Origin: Mytilinidion resinicola
Taxonomy: Eukaryota > Ascomycota > Dothideomycetes > Mytilinidiales > Mytilinidiaceae
DNA: 64,000 nucleotides
NCBI RefSeq assembly: GCF_010093595.1
Contig: NW_022985441.1
Span: forward strand, 1,233,838-1,297,837
Direction: 5' to 3'
Position 1 is the first letter of the stretch; each line of letters starts with the position of its first letter. Both the position numbers and the translations under genes were made by a program. Below, one piece after another: positions 20,325 through 29,849 of the stretch. The notes under the pieces were generated by a model. The model ran no database searches. It worked only from the letters and a program-made list of their open reading frames with translations, and was not told where the DNA came from.

Positions 20325-20475
20325 GGCTCAAGACGGGGCCATTCTGCAGACAATCACGTTCTTAAGACGGCATGTTCTTAAGACAGCCATGGTCTTAAGA
20401 CAGCGGCATCTCAAGACGAGGACGTTCCCCAGACAATCACGCTCCTAAGATGGACCCGTTTTGAGACGATTATTC
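20325..20475 (+). repeat. 16-bp CTTAAGAC tandem array, copy B
   Basis: About nine units of 16-17 bp occur, for example 'gttcttaagacggcat', 'gttcttaagacagccat' and 'ggtcttaagacagcgg'. It starts within ten bases of the AsaB-like stop codon, so the gene's transcript may end inside it. Confidence 0.85.
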
Positions 20476-20759
20476 TTAGGACATGCCCTCATAGTCGGAC
20501 GTAACCCTGCATCACTGTCTTCGTGAGTTCCTATGTTATTTGCCTCCGAACAGTAGTTACTCCTTTAATTGTTGTAGTGTTTGACAACGATGCGGCCCTA
20601 GCTTTAACAACATCAGAGCCCGTTAGCCACTCGAGGTTCTACCCTTGCATGGATTATAAAGCAGTGCTTTGAAACTGGATCATGGCAGCCCTAGGGGCCC
20701 GGAAATGGGCCTTCCGTGGCAGGGTGAGGACCCCAGTCTCAACTCATTCTCTCGAATAC

Positions 20760-21140
20760 AGGGCCCAAAACTGGGTTCCAACGAGCTGCTCAGTCTCGGC
20801 TCAGGATGCGCTCACTCCAGCACAACCACAGCTTAGGCTGGAGCATGAGCAGCTCAGTTCCCTGAACGGGAAAGGAAATTGCTTGGGTGCACATTGGGAT
20901 AATGTACTACCTGTTATACCACCCCAATGTGCACACCCTCCAACCCTCGCTGCTCACGTGACCCTATGCCGCTGTGGCTGAGTTCGGCTCAGGCCCGGCT
21001 CAGCTTCGGCTCAGGCCTGCTCCGGTCTGCTCACCCTTGCTCACCCTTGCTTCTTGCTTACCCGCTGCGGCGCAGTCTCAGGTGTACCCACTAGAAATTG
21101 TAAAGTTTTAGCGAGGAGCCTCAAATTTGGGCCCCAGTTT
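20760..21140. repeat. Dispersed repeat, copy 2, with a 12-bp hairpin
   Basis: The right part (20,910-21,140) matches 8500-8715. The left part (20,815-20,925: 'cacaaccacagct.aggctg', 'gaacgggaaaggaaattgcttgggtgcacattggga') matches 23,440-23,530. At 20,887-20,934 GTGCACATTGGG pairs with CCCCAATGTGCAC across about 24 bases. 'gagttcggctcagg' variants recur within it. Confidence 0.8.
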
Positions 21141-21450
21141 CGTCTGCAGACGGTCGCGTTCCTAAGACGGCGCGTTCTTAAGATGGCACGTTCTTAAGAC
21201 GGCATGTTCCAAGACGGCACGTTCCTAAGACGGCATGTTCCCAAGACGTCATGCTCTTAAAACGGCCATAGGCCTAAGACAGCCATGCTCTTAAAACAGT
21301 AGCATCGCAAGACAAGGAAGTTCTCTAGACAGTTACGCTCTTAAGATAGGCTTGTCTTGAGACAGTTGTATTCTCAAGATAGACATGCTTGCAAGACGGT
21401 GACATACCAAGACAGTGACGTCCTTAGGACGATTATGTTCTTAGAAAAGT
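21141..21450 (+). repeat. 16-bp CTTAAGAC tandem array, copy C (longest)
   Basis: About 19 successive units of 15-17 bp follow one another, such as 'gttcctaagacggcgc', 'gttcttaagatggcac', 'gctcttaaaacggccat' and 'gttctctagacagttac'. The first six are close to identical and later ones decay. The unit succession repeats that of copy B, with extra units. Confidence 0.88.
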
Positions 21451-22637
21451 TATCTATACTATTTGCCTTCAAATGCTTACAAGACTCGGCGAAAAATATA
21501 TGAATCAATACGCAGTTCTGAAGCACAGCTGCTATCCATAATCCGTAATCTTCGGGTCCTTTCATGCTTCTAGAATAACAACTCTAAATTGATGTGATTG
21601 TTAAAGTCGCTATACAGCCAAGTTCCGCTCCATTGGCTATACTCTTCTACTAAAATTGACGTAAGGCTGTTAAAAAGCTGTTGTACGGAGTATTCGTCTG
21701 TTTACCTACCTAGATTAAGAGAAAATTGGCAGCATGCCGCCTAGAGGTAGCTTGAAAAGTTATAATGTAGATGCGGATGATTTTACCCTAAACTAGAACA
21801 TGTCTTTCTAAGAATAGGTACAGCAAGGAACAATGCTAATCATGGCTTATCTGTGCTCGGGAATAGAACAGTGGCCCAAAAACGGGCCCCTGGAGATAAA
21901 CTTCTGTCAGGTTGTGAAGAAGCAGTTCTGTATTGATTTGAAGAGGCATAAGGCCCGTATATATAGCCCCTGAAAGGGGGAGTACTCCCCTGTTCTCCCT
22001 TGTTACGGATATGGAAGGATGTAACGTCACTAACACGCTAGTAGTGGCAACCTGAGTGCTTCCCACCTGTAAAACGTGTTTGAAACTTGTTAACCTACCA
22101 CGACTTATACTCCGTACTAAATTCGTGCTTGTAGTGTTAAGGAAAGCCTGGTGGTAGAGGGGGAGGTAACGACGAAACTGGGGGAGGTAGAGACGAAAGC
22201 AAAGGAGGTAGTACACGAACTGTTTGGCAAGCGTCATTTCTGCCTATGTTAGCTTGTGGTTACCTAGTGCGAAACTGCCTAAGACTAGCACGAAGCTAAA
22301 TCACCCCTTTTATATATCTATATAAACACATAGTCCTCAATTAATACAGCTCATACTGTTCCTATTCAATTACACCTTCTACTAGAAGCGGTGTGTAACA
22401 AATCAGACTTTATATGCGTGAGGTGATTGCCGTTAAGTAGATAACAAGTAGTGTCAAGTCAAAACATGAATTAAGTACGAAGAGCAAAAGACAGTAGGAA
22501 ATCCTCTAGACTTCATACAATTCAGTCCTGCTCTGTCTGCTCTGTCCCATTTCTTGAACGCCAAGACAGATCAAGCAGAGCACCAACCTGACACGCTCGT
22601 TACGTGCTGTGTCTCATCGTGCTTTCCATAGTAGGCT
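21451..22637. other. Gene-free repeat-derived stretch
   Basis: No gene is recognised. Near 21,848 the phrase 'tgtgctcgggaatagaacagtggcccaaaaacgggcccc' matches the decayed repeat near 9392. Between 22,256 and 22,400 a segment runs from TGTTAGC to GTGTAACA with a TATA-like core, LTR-like in look but without a target duplication or partner. The minus-strand ORF at 21,836-22,237 has no recognisable domain and lies over repeat sequence. Confidence 0.45.
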
Positions 22638-23123
22638 TTACCTCCCTCCTCGGACGTTGGTAGCTTGCCTTTTCCAGTATTCGTAACTCGCGCCTATCTG
22701 AGCAGCAGGATGATTCCACAGAAGCGAGGGGTCATAATATGGAAGCGTGTCAAAATCGCAACCAAGCAAGCCTCTGCATATCATCACGGCTTCCTTCTTG
22801 CCCAGACATTCTGAAATATATATTCCACCCTTGTTCTGTTCCCAGGTAATGGCTTCGATTTGCGCACGACTACCGCCGTCGCTTGGCTTCACAGCAAGTA
22901 TGTAGTGTTCCTTTCCTGTCCAGCTTCGACGAACGCGAATAGATATGTTGCCACTCTGATCTGGATCCGTGGCTGAAACGGCCCATTTGTCATCCATATC
23001 TCTAGGCTCGAAACCGGCTCTGAGCTTCTCGAAGTCTGCATTGCTGATACTCAGACCCCACGGTGCTGTCGCCGGGTCGTCCATAGTATGTACGTGATCT
23101 ATAATTCGCTTTGCAAAATACAT
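22638..23123 (-). CDS. Hypothetical 161-residue protein, complete frame
   Basis: A single uninterrupted frame from ATG at 23,123 has balanced composition and ordered-looking blocks: WGLSISNADFEKLRAGFE, DDKWAVSATDP, ISIRVRRSWTGKEHYILAV, ITWEQNKGG and a Cys-containing CRGLLGCDFDTLPYYDP. I believe such short proteins occur widely in Pezizomycotina but know no assigned function. There is no signal peptide, membrane segment or intron. Its intact state among broken genes suggests it is under selection or arrived late. Confidence 0.7.
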   Translation of the reverse strand: MYFAKRIIDHVHTMDDPATAPWGLSISNADFEKLRAGFEPRDMDDKWAVSATDPDQSGNISIRVRRSWTGKEHYILAVKPSDGGSRAQIEAITWEQNKGGIYISECLGKKEAVMICRGLLGCDFDTLPYYDPSLLWNHPAAQIGASYEYWKRQATNVRGGR

Positions 23124-23144
23124 TAGCTATAAGCCTTTAAACAC

Positions 23145-23345
23145 GTGGGCTGTGTTCTGAAGTTGGTACCTAAGGCTGGGCAGAATCTGGCTGGGTCTAA
23201 GCAGCTAGAGGCACAGAACGCTGCTAACAAGGAGATCCGGCGGGGCTTGGAGGTTACAGATAGCACATGCGAGTTCAGAGACAAAGAGCAAGCTGCTGCG
23301 GCATTTTTATGGCTTAATGATGGTGTTGTAAATGAGCTTATCTAG
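23145..23345 (+). other. Short unidentified ORF, doubtful
   Basis: The 66-residue frame (GCVLKLVPKAGQNLAG at the start, KEQAAAAFLWLNDGVV near the end) has protein-like composition. It shows no family I can name. It begins 22 bases from the start of the divergent 161-residue gene. It could be the tail of a decayed gene whose upstream part is lost. Confidence 0.2.
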
Positions 23346-23429
23346 CTATATAGTTTACGCAGGTGCCTGATGTTCAGAGGTCGACATTTCGGCGGAGGTG
23401 TCGGCCCGTTGATTTAGCCAATCGGAGCG

Positions 23430-23540
23430 TTCCGCTCACTCAGCACAGCCACAGCTCAGGCTGAGCTCAGGTTCCCGAACGGGAAAGGAAATTGCTTGGG
23501 TGCACATTGGGATATCGTACTACCTGTTATGTATTGGATG
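23430..23540. repeat. Dispersed repeat, copy 3 (partial)
   Basis: It matches 20,815-20,925 in the same orientation: 'cacagccacagctcaggctgagc', 'gaacgggaaaggaaattgct', 'tgggtgcacattgggat' and 'gtactacctgttat'. It then breaks off where the hairpin's second arm should come. Confidence 0.8.
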
Positions 23541-23805
23541 AATTTGCATCCATCGCTGCTAGCTTCGTAAGCAGCCTTCAAAGATATATGCTTGGTTAGA
23601 AGGCTTGGTTCTCCGGTCTCGTTATCTGAACTCAGAGACACTCTACTCCAAGAATATGCGGGGGAGTCTGGTTTGGAATCGACTAGCTCGGAAATGTCCG
23701 GCTCTGAAGGGTCTGGTTCTGGGGAGTCCGGTTCGGAACGGTTTAGTGCGGAAGACTCTGGTCTAGAAGGGTCTGATTCGGGAGAGACTGGTTTGGGAGA
23801 TTCTA

Positions 23806-24345
23806 GTGGTGGTACAGGCAACCACAGGAGTCTCTCCTGCGGATGCACCCGAAGGAGGTCGACGAGGCCAGCCCGAGGACCATCAAGTAGGACAAGGAAT
23901 ATCCGTGTGGAATTTGGAATCGAGTCTAGAACCAGTAACAGCGGGTGCTGTATGTATAGCTTCTCCACCAATTCTTCAGCATGCTCACTTCTTCAGGATT
24001 CTACGTGGCCGGCCCAGGAGACGCCGCGTTCTATCCGCATCACGTACAAGATACGCGTTTGGGAGGGCATCTCATAGCCTTGATGTGGATCCCTCTGATC
24101 CATCCGAGGTTGAGCGCGTGGCGGTGAAGTATATGAGAAAGCAGGTGAGGCTCTTCGATACTGAACTGAACTCATTGACTCCGAGAGACTGTTTCGAGGC
24201 AGCGACCGCCCAAGGAAGCAACACTATCCTCCTAATCCCAGAGACGGAGATCAACATCAGTGAGCAGCTAGAGAATTCCGTCCCTAAACCGGCACCCGAA
24301 AGCGAGCCCACTCAGGAGGAATCACGGAAACGAGGCCGCCGGTGA
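23806..24345 (+). CDS. Possible C-terminal part of a DUF3723-like fungal protein
   Basis: Only the second half of the 179-residue frame looks conserved: ASRTRYAFGRASHSLDVDP, SEVERVAVKYMRKQVRLFD, LTPRDCFEAATAQGSNTI and LLIPETEINI. I associate these with large fungal hypothetical proteins of the DUF3723 type; this is from memory and unverified. The tail is Pro/Glu-rich and ends KRGRR. Upstream, 23,640-23,815 is a 'gg(t/g)tctgg..cgga' repeat that is open in several frames. The gene's 5' part is not evident, so this is probably a remnant or a misplaced start. Confidence 0.35.
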   Translation: MVVQATTGVSPADAPEGGRRGQPEDHQVGQGISVWNLESSLEPVTAGAVCIASPPILQHAHFFRILRGRPRRRRVLSASRTRYAFGRASHSLDVDPSDPSEVERVAVKYMRKQVRLFDTELNSLTPRDCFEAATAQGSNTILLIPETEINISEQLENSVPKPAPESEPTQEESRKRGRR

Positions 24346-25516
24346 AATTAGCAGCACTGGAAAGTGCTGCCAGATATACAACTTCTCGATGATTGCAATA
24401 GGAGAGGTAACAACCCCAGATAGGTTGTTTCAGATGTTTCCATATTCTCCGTACTGTTAAAGATGCGAAAATTAGTAGACCATGTATTAAGTCCATTGGC
24501 ACTTCACCGTTTGATTAGCTAATAAAGAATTTATCAAACAAGTCTATTCTAGCGATCTCAAGGCGCTAGGAGATGAATAAAAGCGGAAAGATTACGAACG
24601 AAGGAACGAAGGGGAGCGAAGAGCTTGTTTTGAAATATAGTTTGACCCATTTCATATATATCGAAAGCTTTGAGGAACTCCCAGAGTGTTACTAGCTTAT
24701 CTTACGAATGATGAGATGAACTTCAATGCGCCACTAGACGTCTTTATCAATTTTTTATTCAGCGGGTGAAAATCTACCTTATGTCCTAGAATTCAGTATC
24801 TAACACAGAATTGATCGCATTAGTAGTTCTGGCAACAATATTCTCTATTTCAGGCATGGCCGGTATTGTGTTTGAAGAAGTCAAGTCTGCGTACTGGCCA
24901 ATGTCGATTAAGATGTTGCCGAGCTCAGCATGGTTGCACCAGACTTGAGTTGCTAGCGCGCGGATACTCGGGTCTGTGATAGAATTGTTCTGTCTTGGCA
25001 GGATCAGGCCCGAAGAGATGGCGAAGGAGAGGAATATACGTAAACAATTGTGTCTGCTTTGCGCGAGAACGTAAATAGTGAAAGCAGAGACGGCCCAGCG
25101 AGTACAGACCAACGAGATGTTGGCTTTCGGATGCGGACACTTCGGTAGTGCAAATCGAATCATCGGCTTGTGTCAAGAGCGTGTCGGAGACTGGTCCTTC
25201 GCGGCCTGTCCGGCAGGCATTGTTCGATTCCCGACGTAGGTCTGCCAGCTATCCTGTAGAGATGAGGGCCTGCGTAATGTCGTTCCACGCCAAAAAGTGT
25301 TCATTAGGACCCCGGTTTTCAACAGTCCAAGAAGAGAATTGGGAAGCGTGCTGTCGCATCTTGGAGGTTGAATAGACGAGAAAGCGAACCTTTCGCGCTG
25401 CTTGGATGGAAAGCGACGTGGGGCTGGCCCCTCACTTCAGCTCTCCCTCCACGACGAGTCAGCTGCGAACCGCTCTCCCGAACCTCTACAAAACTGAACC
25501 ATTCTGCAAAACCGCA
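24346..25516. other. Gene-free stretch with a decayed minus-strand coding remnant
   Basis: Between 24,786 and 25,200, minus-strand frames read protein-like text that shifts frame: VGLYSLGRLCFHYLRSRAKQ in one, ATQVWCNHAELGNILIDIGQ in the next. This suggests an old gene with at least one frameshift, family unknown. The rest to 25,516 is the DAD3 promoter side. It includes a poly-Glu-like or CA-rich leader but no clear element. Confidence 0.4.
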
Positions 25517-25911
25517 ATGTCCACCTCCCCCACTCACCTCACCTCCTCCACCTCCGCCGCCGGTGGTACGCCCGCCGGCGGTGAAACCCTCACGCCGCTC
25601 GAGCAAGAAGTGTTGGATGAGTATGCGCGGTTGGTTGGGAACCTCAACAACGTACGCCGCCCTTCTTTTCAACCCGCACCCAATCATATCAAATATGGGC
25701 GGGTGCATGAACAGATAAGTGGTAGGCTAACACGGTTCAGATGTCAACGCTCCTAGCAGAGCTCTCGACCACACCCTCGACAGAGATCCTGCAAGCGCTG
25801 CGGGGACTGGAGCGGAAGACGAGTCTGGTGTTTACGCTGCTGAATGCGAGTGTGTATTCTATTGTGCTGCAGCAGCAGATGTACGGGCAGGAGGGGGGCC
25901 AGGGGGAATGA
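25517..25911 (+). CDS. DAD3: DASH/Dam1 complex subunit Dad3
   Basis: Two exons (25517-25651, 25741-25911) give 101 residues. After a Ser/Thr/Gly-rich N-terminus come the Dad3 signatures LTPLEQEVLDEYARLVGNLN, ILQALRGLERKTSLVFTLL and ASVYSIVLQQQM. Dad3 is one of the ten small coiled subunits of the kinetochore ring complex that couples chromosomes to spindle microtubules. The length fits the family (about 90-110). The start was chosen because the ATG lies just before the conserved part. The long upstream in-frame extension from 25,406 is non-conserved. Confidence 0.93.
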
Positions 25912-26160
25912 ATGTGCAGAGAGCAGCAATGGAAGACAATTGGGCTGGGTTTGGTGTTTTGGTGTTTTTGATGATACCCCCGGACGACAGCATGCAGATG
26001 GAGATTATTAGAATCAGGCGGTATACAAAGTTGTTTGGGGTAGAAATGTCTACAGATCCAATAGTACACAGCCATGCGCCTATGATGCGAATATGGTACA
26101 TGCAACATGCTTTCCCCCTCTTCCTTAACGCTTCATATATAGTACAGGTCTCCTACACAT

Positions 26161-27509
26161 CTAGCCTATTGATCCACCGTAGTACACTTTCCGGACGTCT
26201 ACGAGTTTCTTTCCCCGAGCGCGCGCAATGTCCTCTGGTAGCTTTTGTGCCGTGAGGGCCTCCCAGGTAGCTTTGACAACGTTCATCTTGTTTCGCGAGC
26301 GGGGGACGCGCGCGGCGAGGTCTTTGATACCGGCGAGACGGGCGATTTCGAAGATGAGGTGGTTGGTGCGGACGCCGAATCCTATGAAAAACTTGTTAGG
26401 ACATATTCAAACGAAGACGAAGTAGGAGACTTACCCGGCGGTCTGGCCTGCAATTGCACCCGCACAGCCCCAAGCTTCTTCTCAATATCGCCAAATATCG
26501 TGCGGTTCTCGTAGCGCGGGATCGGCTTCATGTTCTTATACGCATTACTGATAGACGCCGCCATTGCCTCCTCAGAATCCACCGCCTTGCCCTCACCCAC
26601 CCCCAGCAGCCCATTCTGGTTCCCCGCAATCGTCAAGACGTAGAAACTCGCAATCTTGCCCAGCCGCGTGTAATTCGAGACGAAATGCTGCACAATCGCC
26701 TTGTGCAGGAAGCCCCTCTGCCGGAGATTCGTGTCCTGCGGCCAGCCCAGCTGATGCAGCAACCGCTGCTGGCGCTCGTCGACGACCTCCTGGCCCTCGA
26801 ACGTCGCCGTCGCCTGCACCACTTTGCTGTCGATGCGAGGCAGCTCCTGCATGATGGCCGAGTGCCGCGGGTCCGCGAGCGAGTTCCACGCCGCCGCATC
26901 GTCGGACCAGAAGCTCGTCCGCGGGTCGAGATACGCCTGCTGGATCGCCGTGTGGATCGCCTCCTCCTTCCGGTACTCCTCCTCGGGCGTGGGGTTCGCG
27001 GGGAACCCGTCTGGGTACATCTTCGCCAGCTGCTCGTTGACGATGAGCGCCAGGGCGGCTTCGCGCTCTGCCTCGCTGGCTTCCCGCGCGCTCGCCCGCT
27101 TGCTTCGCCCCGGCGGGCCGTGCAGCTTCTCCGCGTGGTCGATCACGCCGTCGACGTGGCTCAGGTCATCTTCGTAGGGTAGCTTCCAGGGGTCGTTGCG
27201 TTTCTTGCCTTGCAGCGTCAGGTCGCGCGGGTCAATGGTGGCTTCGGCGGCTTGGATAGCGGCGAGCTGGCTCGGCGTGTATTTCTGCGACAGGAGAGCT
27301 TCGTCGGCGGGGGCGTAGTCGGGGTATTTTGTAGCAGCCTGTTCCTTTAGATAGGCCATGTCGGCGGCTTTGACACTAGGGTAGTGAGGGCGGCGACGGG
27401 CGGGCCGCGAGGGGGTGGTGGTGAAGGCGCGGCATTGAGAGGAGGGTTTAGGGAGGGCGGCGGCGGAGGTCTTTGCGAAGAGGCATCGTGCTGGCCGGCA
27501 GACGCTCAT
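26161..27509 (-). CDS. MRPS5: Mitochondrial small-subunit ribosomal protein uS5m
   Basis: Two exons (27509-26435, 26381-26161) with a 53-nt intron give 431 residues. The N-terminus is Arg/Ser/Ala-rich with [16 protein letters not shown], a mitochondrial targeting region. The S5 N-terminal dsRNA-binding part lies near residues 280-345 ([27 protein letters not shown]). The S5 C-terminal part spans the intron ([13 protein letters not shown], then [20 protein letters not shown]). The region from residue 50 to 240 is the fungal-specific extension. The last exon ends [11 protein letters not shown]. It converges with DAD3 and diverges from TRM2. Confidence 0.93.
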
Positions 27510-27694
27510 TGCGGCGTCTGGATAATCCTGATTGAGCCCTGATGAGGGCGAATTGGCGCGTTGTAGGGGGTGGAAATGGGTGAGGTGAGGTTGGTGAGGT
27601 TCGGGATGGACAGCTGGGTAGCGAAAAAATTAAGGTTTGAGCCTCATCCAGTGAACGGCTTTCTGATGCAGATGACCACCACACCCACACACGA
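27510..27694. promoter_or_regulatory. Divergent promoter between uS5m and TRM2
   Basis: Only 185 bp separate the two start codons. The segment is GC-mixed without a TATA box. 'gaggttggtgaggtt' and 'gtgaggtgaggttggtgagg' form short GGTGAGG repeats near 27,575-27,600. Confidence 0.55.
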
Positions 27695-29470
27695 ATGTTT
27701 TTGGCACCCGCTGCTCGCACTTTCCGGACCATCTTGACGGCCGGCCAACGAACTTCTATCAAGTATTTTAGTATGGCTTCTTCGGCTGCTGAGGTGGGTC
27801 CTGTTGAGAGCAATGGCTCAAAGAAGAGAGCTCCAGATGGAGAAAGGGGGTCATACCGATTCAAGAACAAGAAGAACAAGACCGGAAATATCCTCACAAC
27901 CACCGGTTCAAACGAGGAAGTACTTCTAGCTGACGTGCAGACATTGTTGAAGAAGCACACACTCGAAGACTCTTCGACAGACGCCGAAAATGGAAAATCT
28001 GAATCATCTCTCCCAGAACGCTTATCAGAAGTTGAAGTTACTGTGGCAGAAATTTCATCTACTGGAGATGGCCTTGCGCTATCACCGGACTCTAAACATG
28101 TCTACGTGGTGCCTTTCACAGCTCCTGGCGATGTCGTCAAAGCAAAAATCTTCAAGCATACCCCGAATCATCATTATTCCCTTGCAGATCTTATTAAAGT
28201 AGAGAAGCCGTCTCCTCATAGGGATGACTCCCTCATCAAATGTCCGTACTTTGCATCTTGTTCTGGCTGCCAGTTTCAGATGCTGCCATATCAATATCAA
28301 CTGGCGCATAAAAAGACCATTGTGGAAAAGGCGTATCAGCAATTTTCTAATTTGACGCCTGGAATTGTCCCTCCCGTGGGAGATACCATTGGGTCGCCGC
28401 TTCAGTATGAGTATCGGACGAAGCTTACGCCGCATTTCGATGGACCTCCCGACTCACGGCGAAGTGACGGAAGAAAAGGGATCAAACGGTCCTTCAAAGA
28501 GGTCCCTCCCATCGGCTTCATGAAAAAGGGCACGAGGATAACAATCGATATCGAAGACTGTCCTATTGGAACCGAAGCCGTGCGAAAAGGGATGAAGAGT
28601 GAGAGGAAACGTGTTGCGAACCAGATCGACACATACAGGAAAGGAGCCACAATTCTTCTTCGAGAAGACACCAAGCGGATAGCGAAGAGCGAATTCAACG
28701 CAGAAGAAGCGAAGGAGTCTGCCGAAAAGAACGGTGCTGTCATCGAGGACCGCGGAGACTACATCCACGAGAAAACATGCATCACGGATCAAAACGGGAA
28801 ATCCACAGAATATATCGATAACTTCGCCTTCATAAACCCGGCCGGCGCGTTCTTCCAGAATAACAATTCGATTCTTCCCACGTTCACCTCATACATACGA
28901 GATCACATCCTACCGCCCGACCAACCGGACCACAAGATCAAAAACCTCATCGACGCCTATTCGGGTAGCGGTCTATTCACCATCACGCTCTCCTCCCTCT
29001 TCACCCACTCGCTCGGCATCGATATTTCGCCCTCTTCAATCGAGTCCGCCGTATCCAACGCCCGCCTAAATGGGCTTCCGGAATCGCAAGCCAACTTTAT
29101 AGCAGCAGACGCTGCGAATCTATTTGCAAGCATTGAGTCGAATGCAGACGAGACAGTTGTGGTCATCGACCCACCTCGGAAGGGCTGTGATGAGAGCTTC
29201 CTACGGCAGCTACTTAGGTACAGCCCTGCTAGGGTGATATACGTTAGCTGCAACGTGCATACGCAGGCTAGGGATGTTGGAGTTCTAGTGGGAGGCATGA
29301 AGGATGTTGACGGAGGGTTTGGACCTGGGAATGGCGTCTACGAGATTGAGAGTCTTAGGGGCTTTGACTTCTTCCCTCAAACCGGTCATGTGGAGGGTGT
29401 TGCGGTCCTAAGGAGAAATGCGGCCGAAGATAAGGCTGATACCAAGGGAAATGAAGCTGCAGGAAGCTGA
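27695..29470 (+). CDS. TRM2: tRNA (uracil-5-)-methyltransferase, Trm2 (RumA/TrmA type)
   Basis: A single exon of 591 residues. The first 26 residues (MFLAPAARTFRTILTAGQRT) look like a mitochondrial presequence, and the next Met (27,773, MASSAAEV) could give a second, non-mitochondrial form. A TRAM-like region sits near residues 110-170. The Cys cluster CPYFASCSGCQFQ resembles the Fe-S motif of RumA. The SAM-binding fold follows (NLIDAYSGSGLFTITL, GIDISPSSIE), then VVIDPPRKGCDE. The catalytic Cys is in YVSCNVHTQARD. It makes m5U54 in the T-loop of tRNA. The gene looks intact. Confidence 0.95.
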   Translation: MFLAPAARTFRTILTAGQRTSIKYFSMASSAAEVGPVESNGSKKRAPDGERGSYRFKNKKNKTGNILTTTGSNEEVLLADVQTLLKKHTLEDSSTDAENGKSESSLPERLSEVEVTVAEISSTGDGLALSPDSKHVYVVPFTAPGDVVKAKIFKHTPNHHYSLADLIKVEKPSPHRDDSLIKCPYFASCSGCQFQMLPYQYQLAHKKTIVEKAYQQFSNLTPGIVPPVGDTIGSPLQYEYRTKLTPHFDGPPDSRRSDGRKGIKRSFKEVPPIGFMKKGTRITIDIEDCPIGTEAVRKGMKSERKRVANQIDTYRKGATILLREDTKRIAKSEFNAEEAKESAEKNGAVIEDRGDYIHEKTCITDQNGKSTEYIDNFAFINPAGAFFQNNNSILPTFTSYIRDHILPPDQPDHKIKNLIDAYSGSGLFTITLSSLFTHSLGIDISPSSIESAVSNARLNGLPESQANFIAADAANLFASIESNADETVVVIDPPRKGCDESFLRQLLRYSPARVIYVSCNVHTQARDVGVLVGGMKDVDGGFGPGNGVYEIESLRGFDFFPQTGHVEGVAVLRRNAAEDKADTKGNEAAGS

Positions 29471-29849
29471 TAGCCTGTGTATCCCCTGCAGCCTTGCGAG
29501 AGAACGCAACATTCTGTAGGGCTCTGGTAACAATGGCAAATACGGGCATAGCCCGCATCTTGCGGACTTCACGAATTCAGCTCACCGAAGGACACGAATT
29601 CTTCTAATGACCTAAAGCTTTTTCTACAAAAACATCACGAGGCTCACGGTACGATAACAGATGTATGGATCTCCCGGTATTGAGACGGACCTCGAATCAA
29701 ATCAAACTAGGATCTCAGACCAGGATCACCTTACTGAGGCAATTTCCAATCATGTATAAACATTCAATTACTTCTACAATCTTCAAAATACACTCTCACG
29801 GTCTAGGGTACTCATATTTGACCTTACTCCCGAACATATAAAATTCCCA
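29471..29849. other. Convergent 3' intergenic region
   Basis: It lies between TRM2 and the convergent MFS gene and holds their 3' UTRs. No ORF or repeat stands out; it turns AT-rich after 29,740. Confidence 0.5.

Noticed and set aside
21836..22237. 133-residue minus-strand ORF
   Set aside because: It overlies dispersed repeat sequence, and its text shows no family or protein-like motif pattern.
22256..22400. TGTTAGC...GTGTAACA segment as a solo LTR
   Set aside because: No target-site duplication and no second copy in the window; kept only as a remark in the gene-free stretch.
25205..25240. 'gttcgattccc' resembling a tRNA box B
   Set aside because: No T-stem pairing and no matching 5' half on either strand.
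26454..27182. 242-residue plus-strand ORF opposite uS5m
   Set aside because: It is the antisense shadow of the GC-rich uS5m coding sequence.
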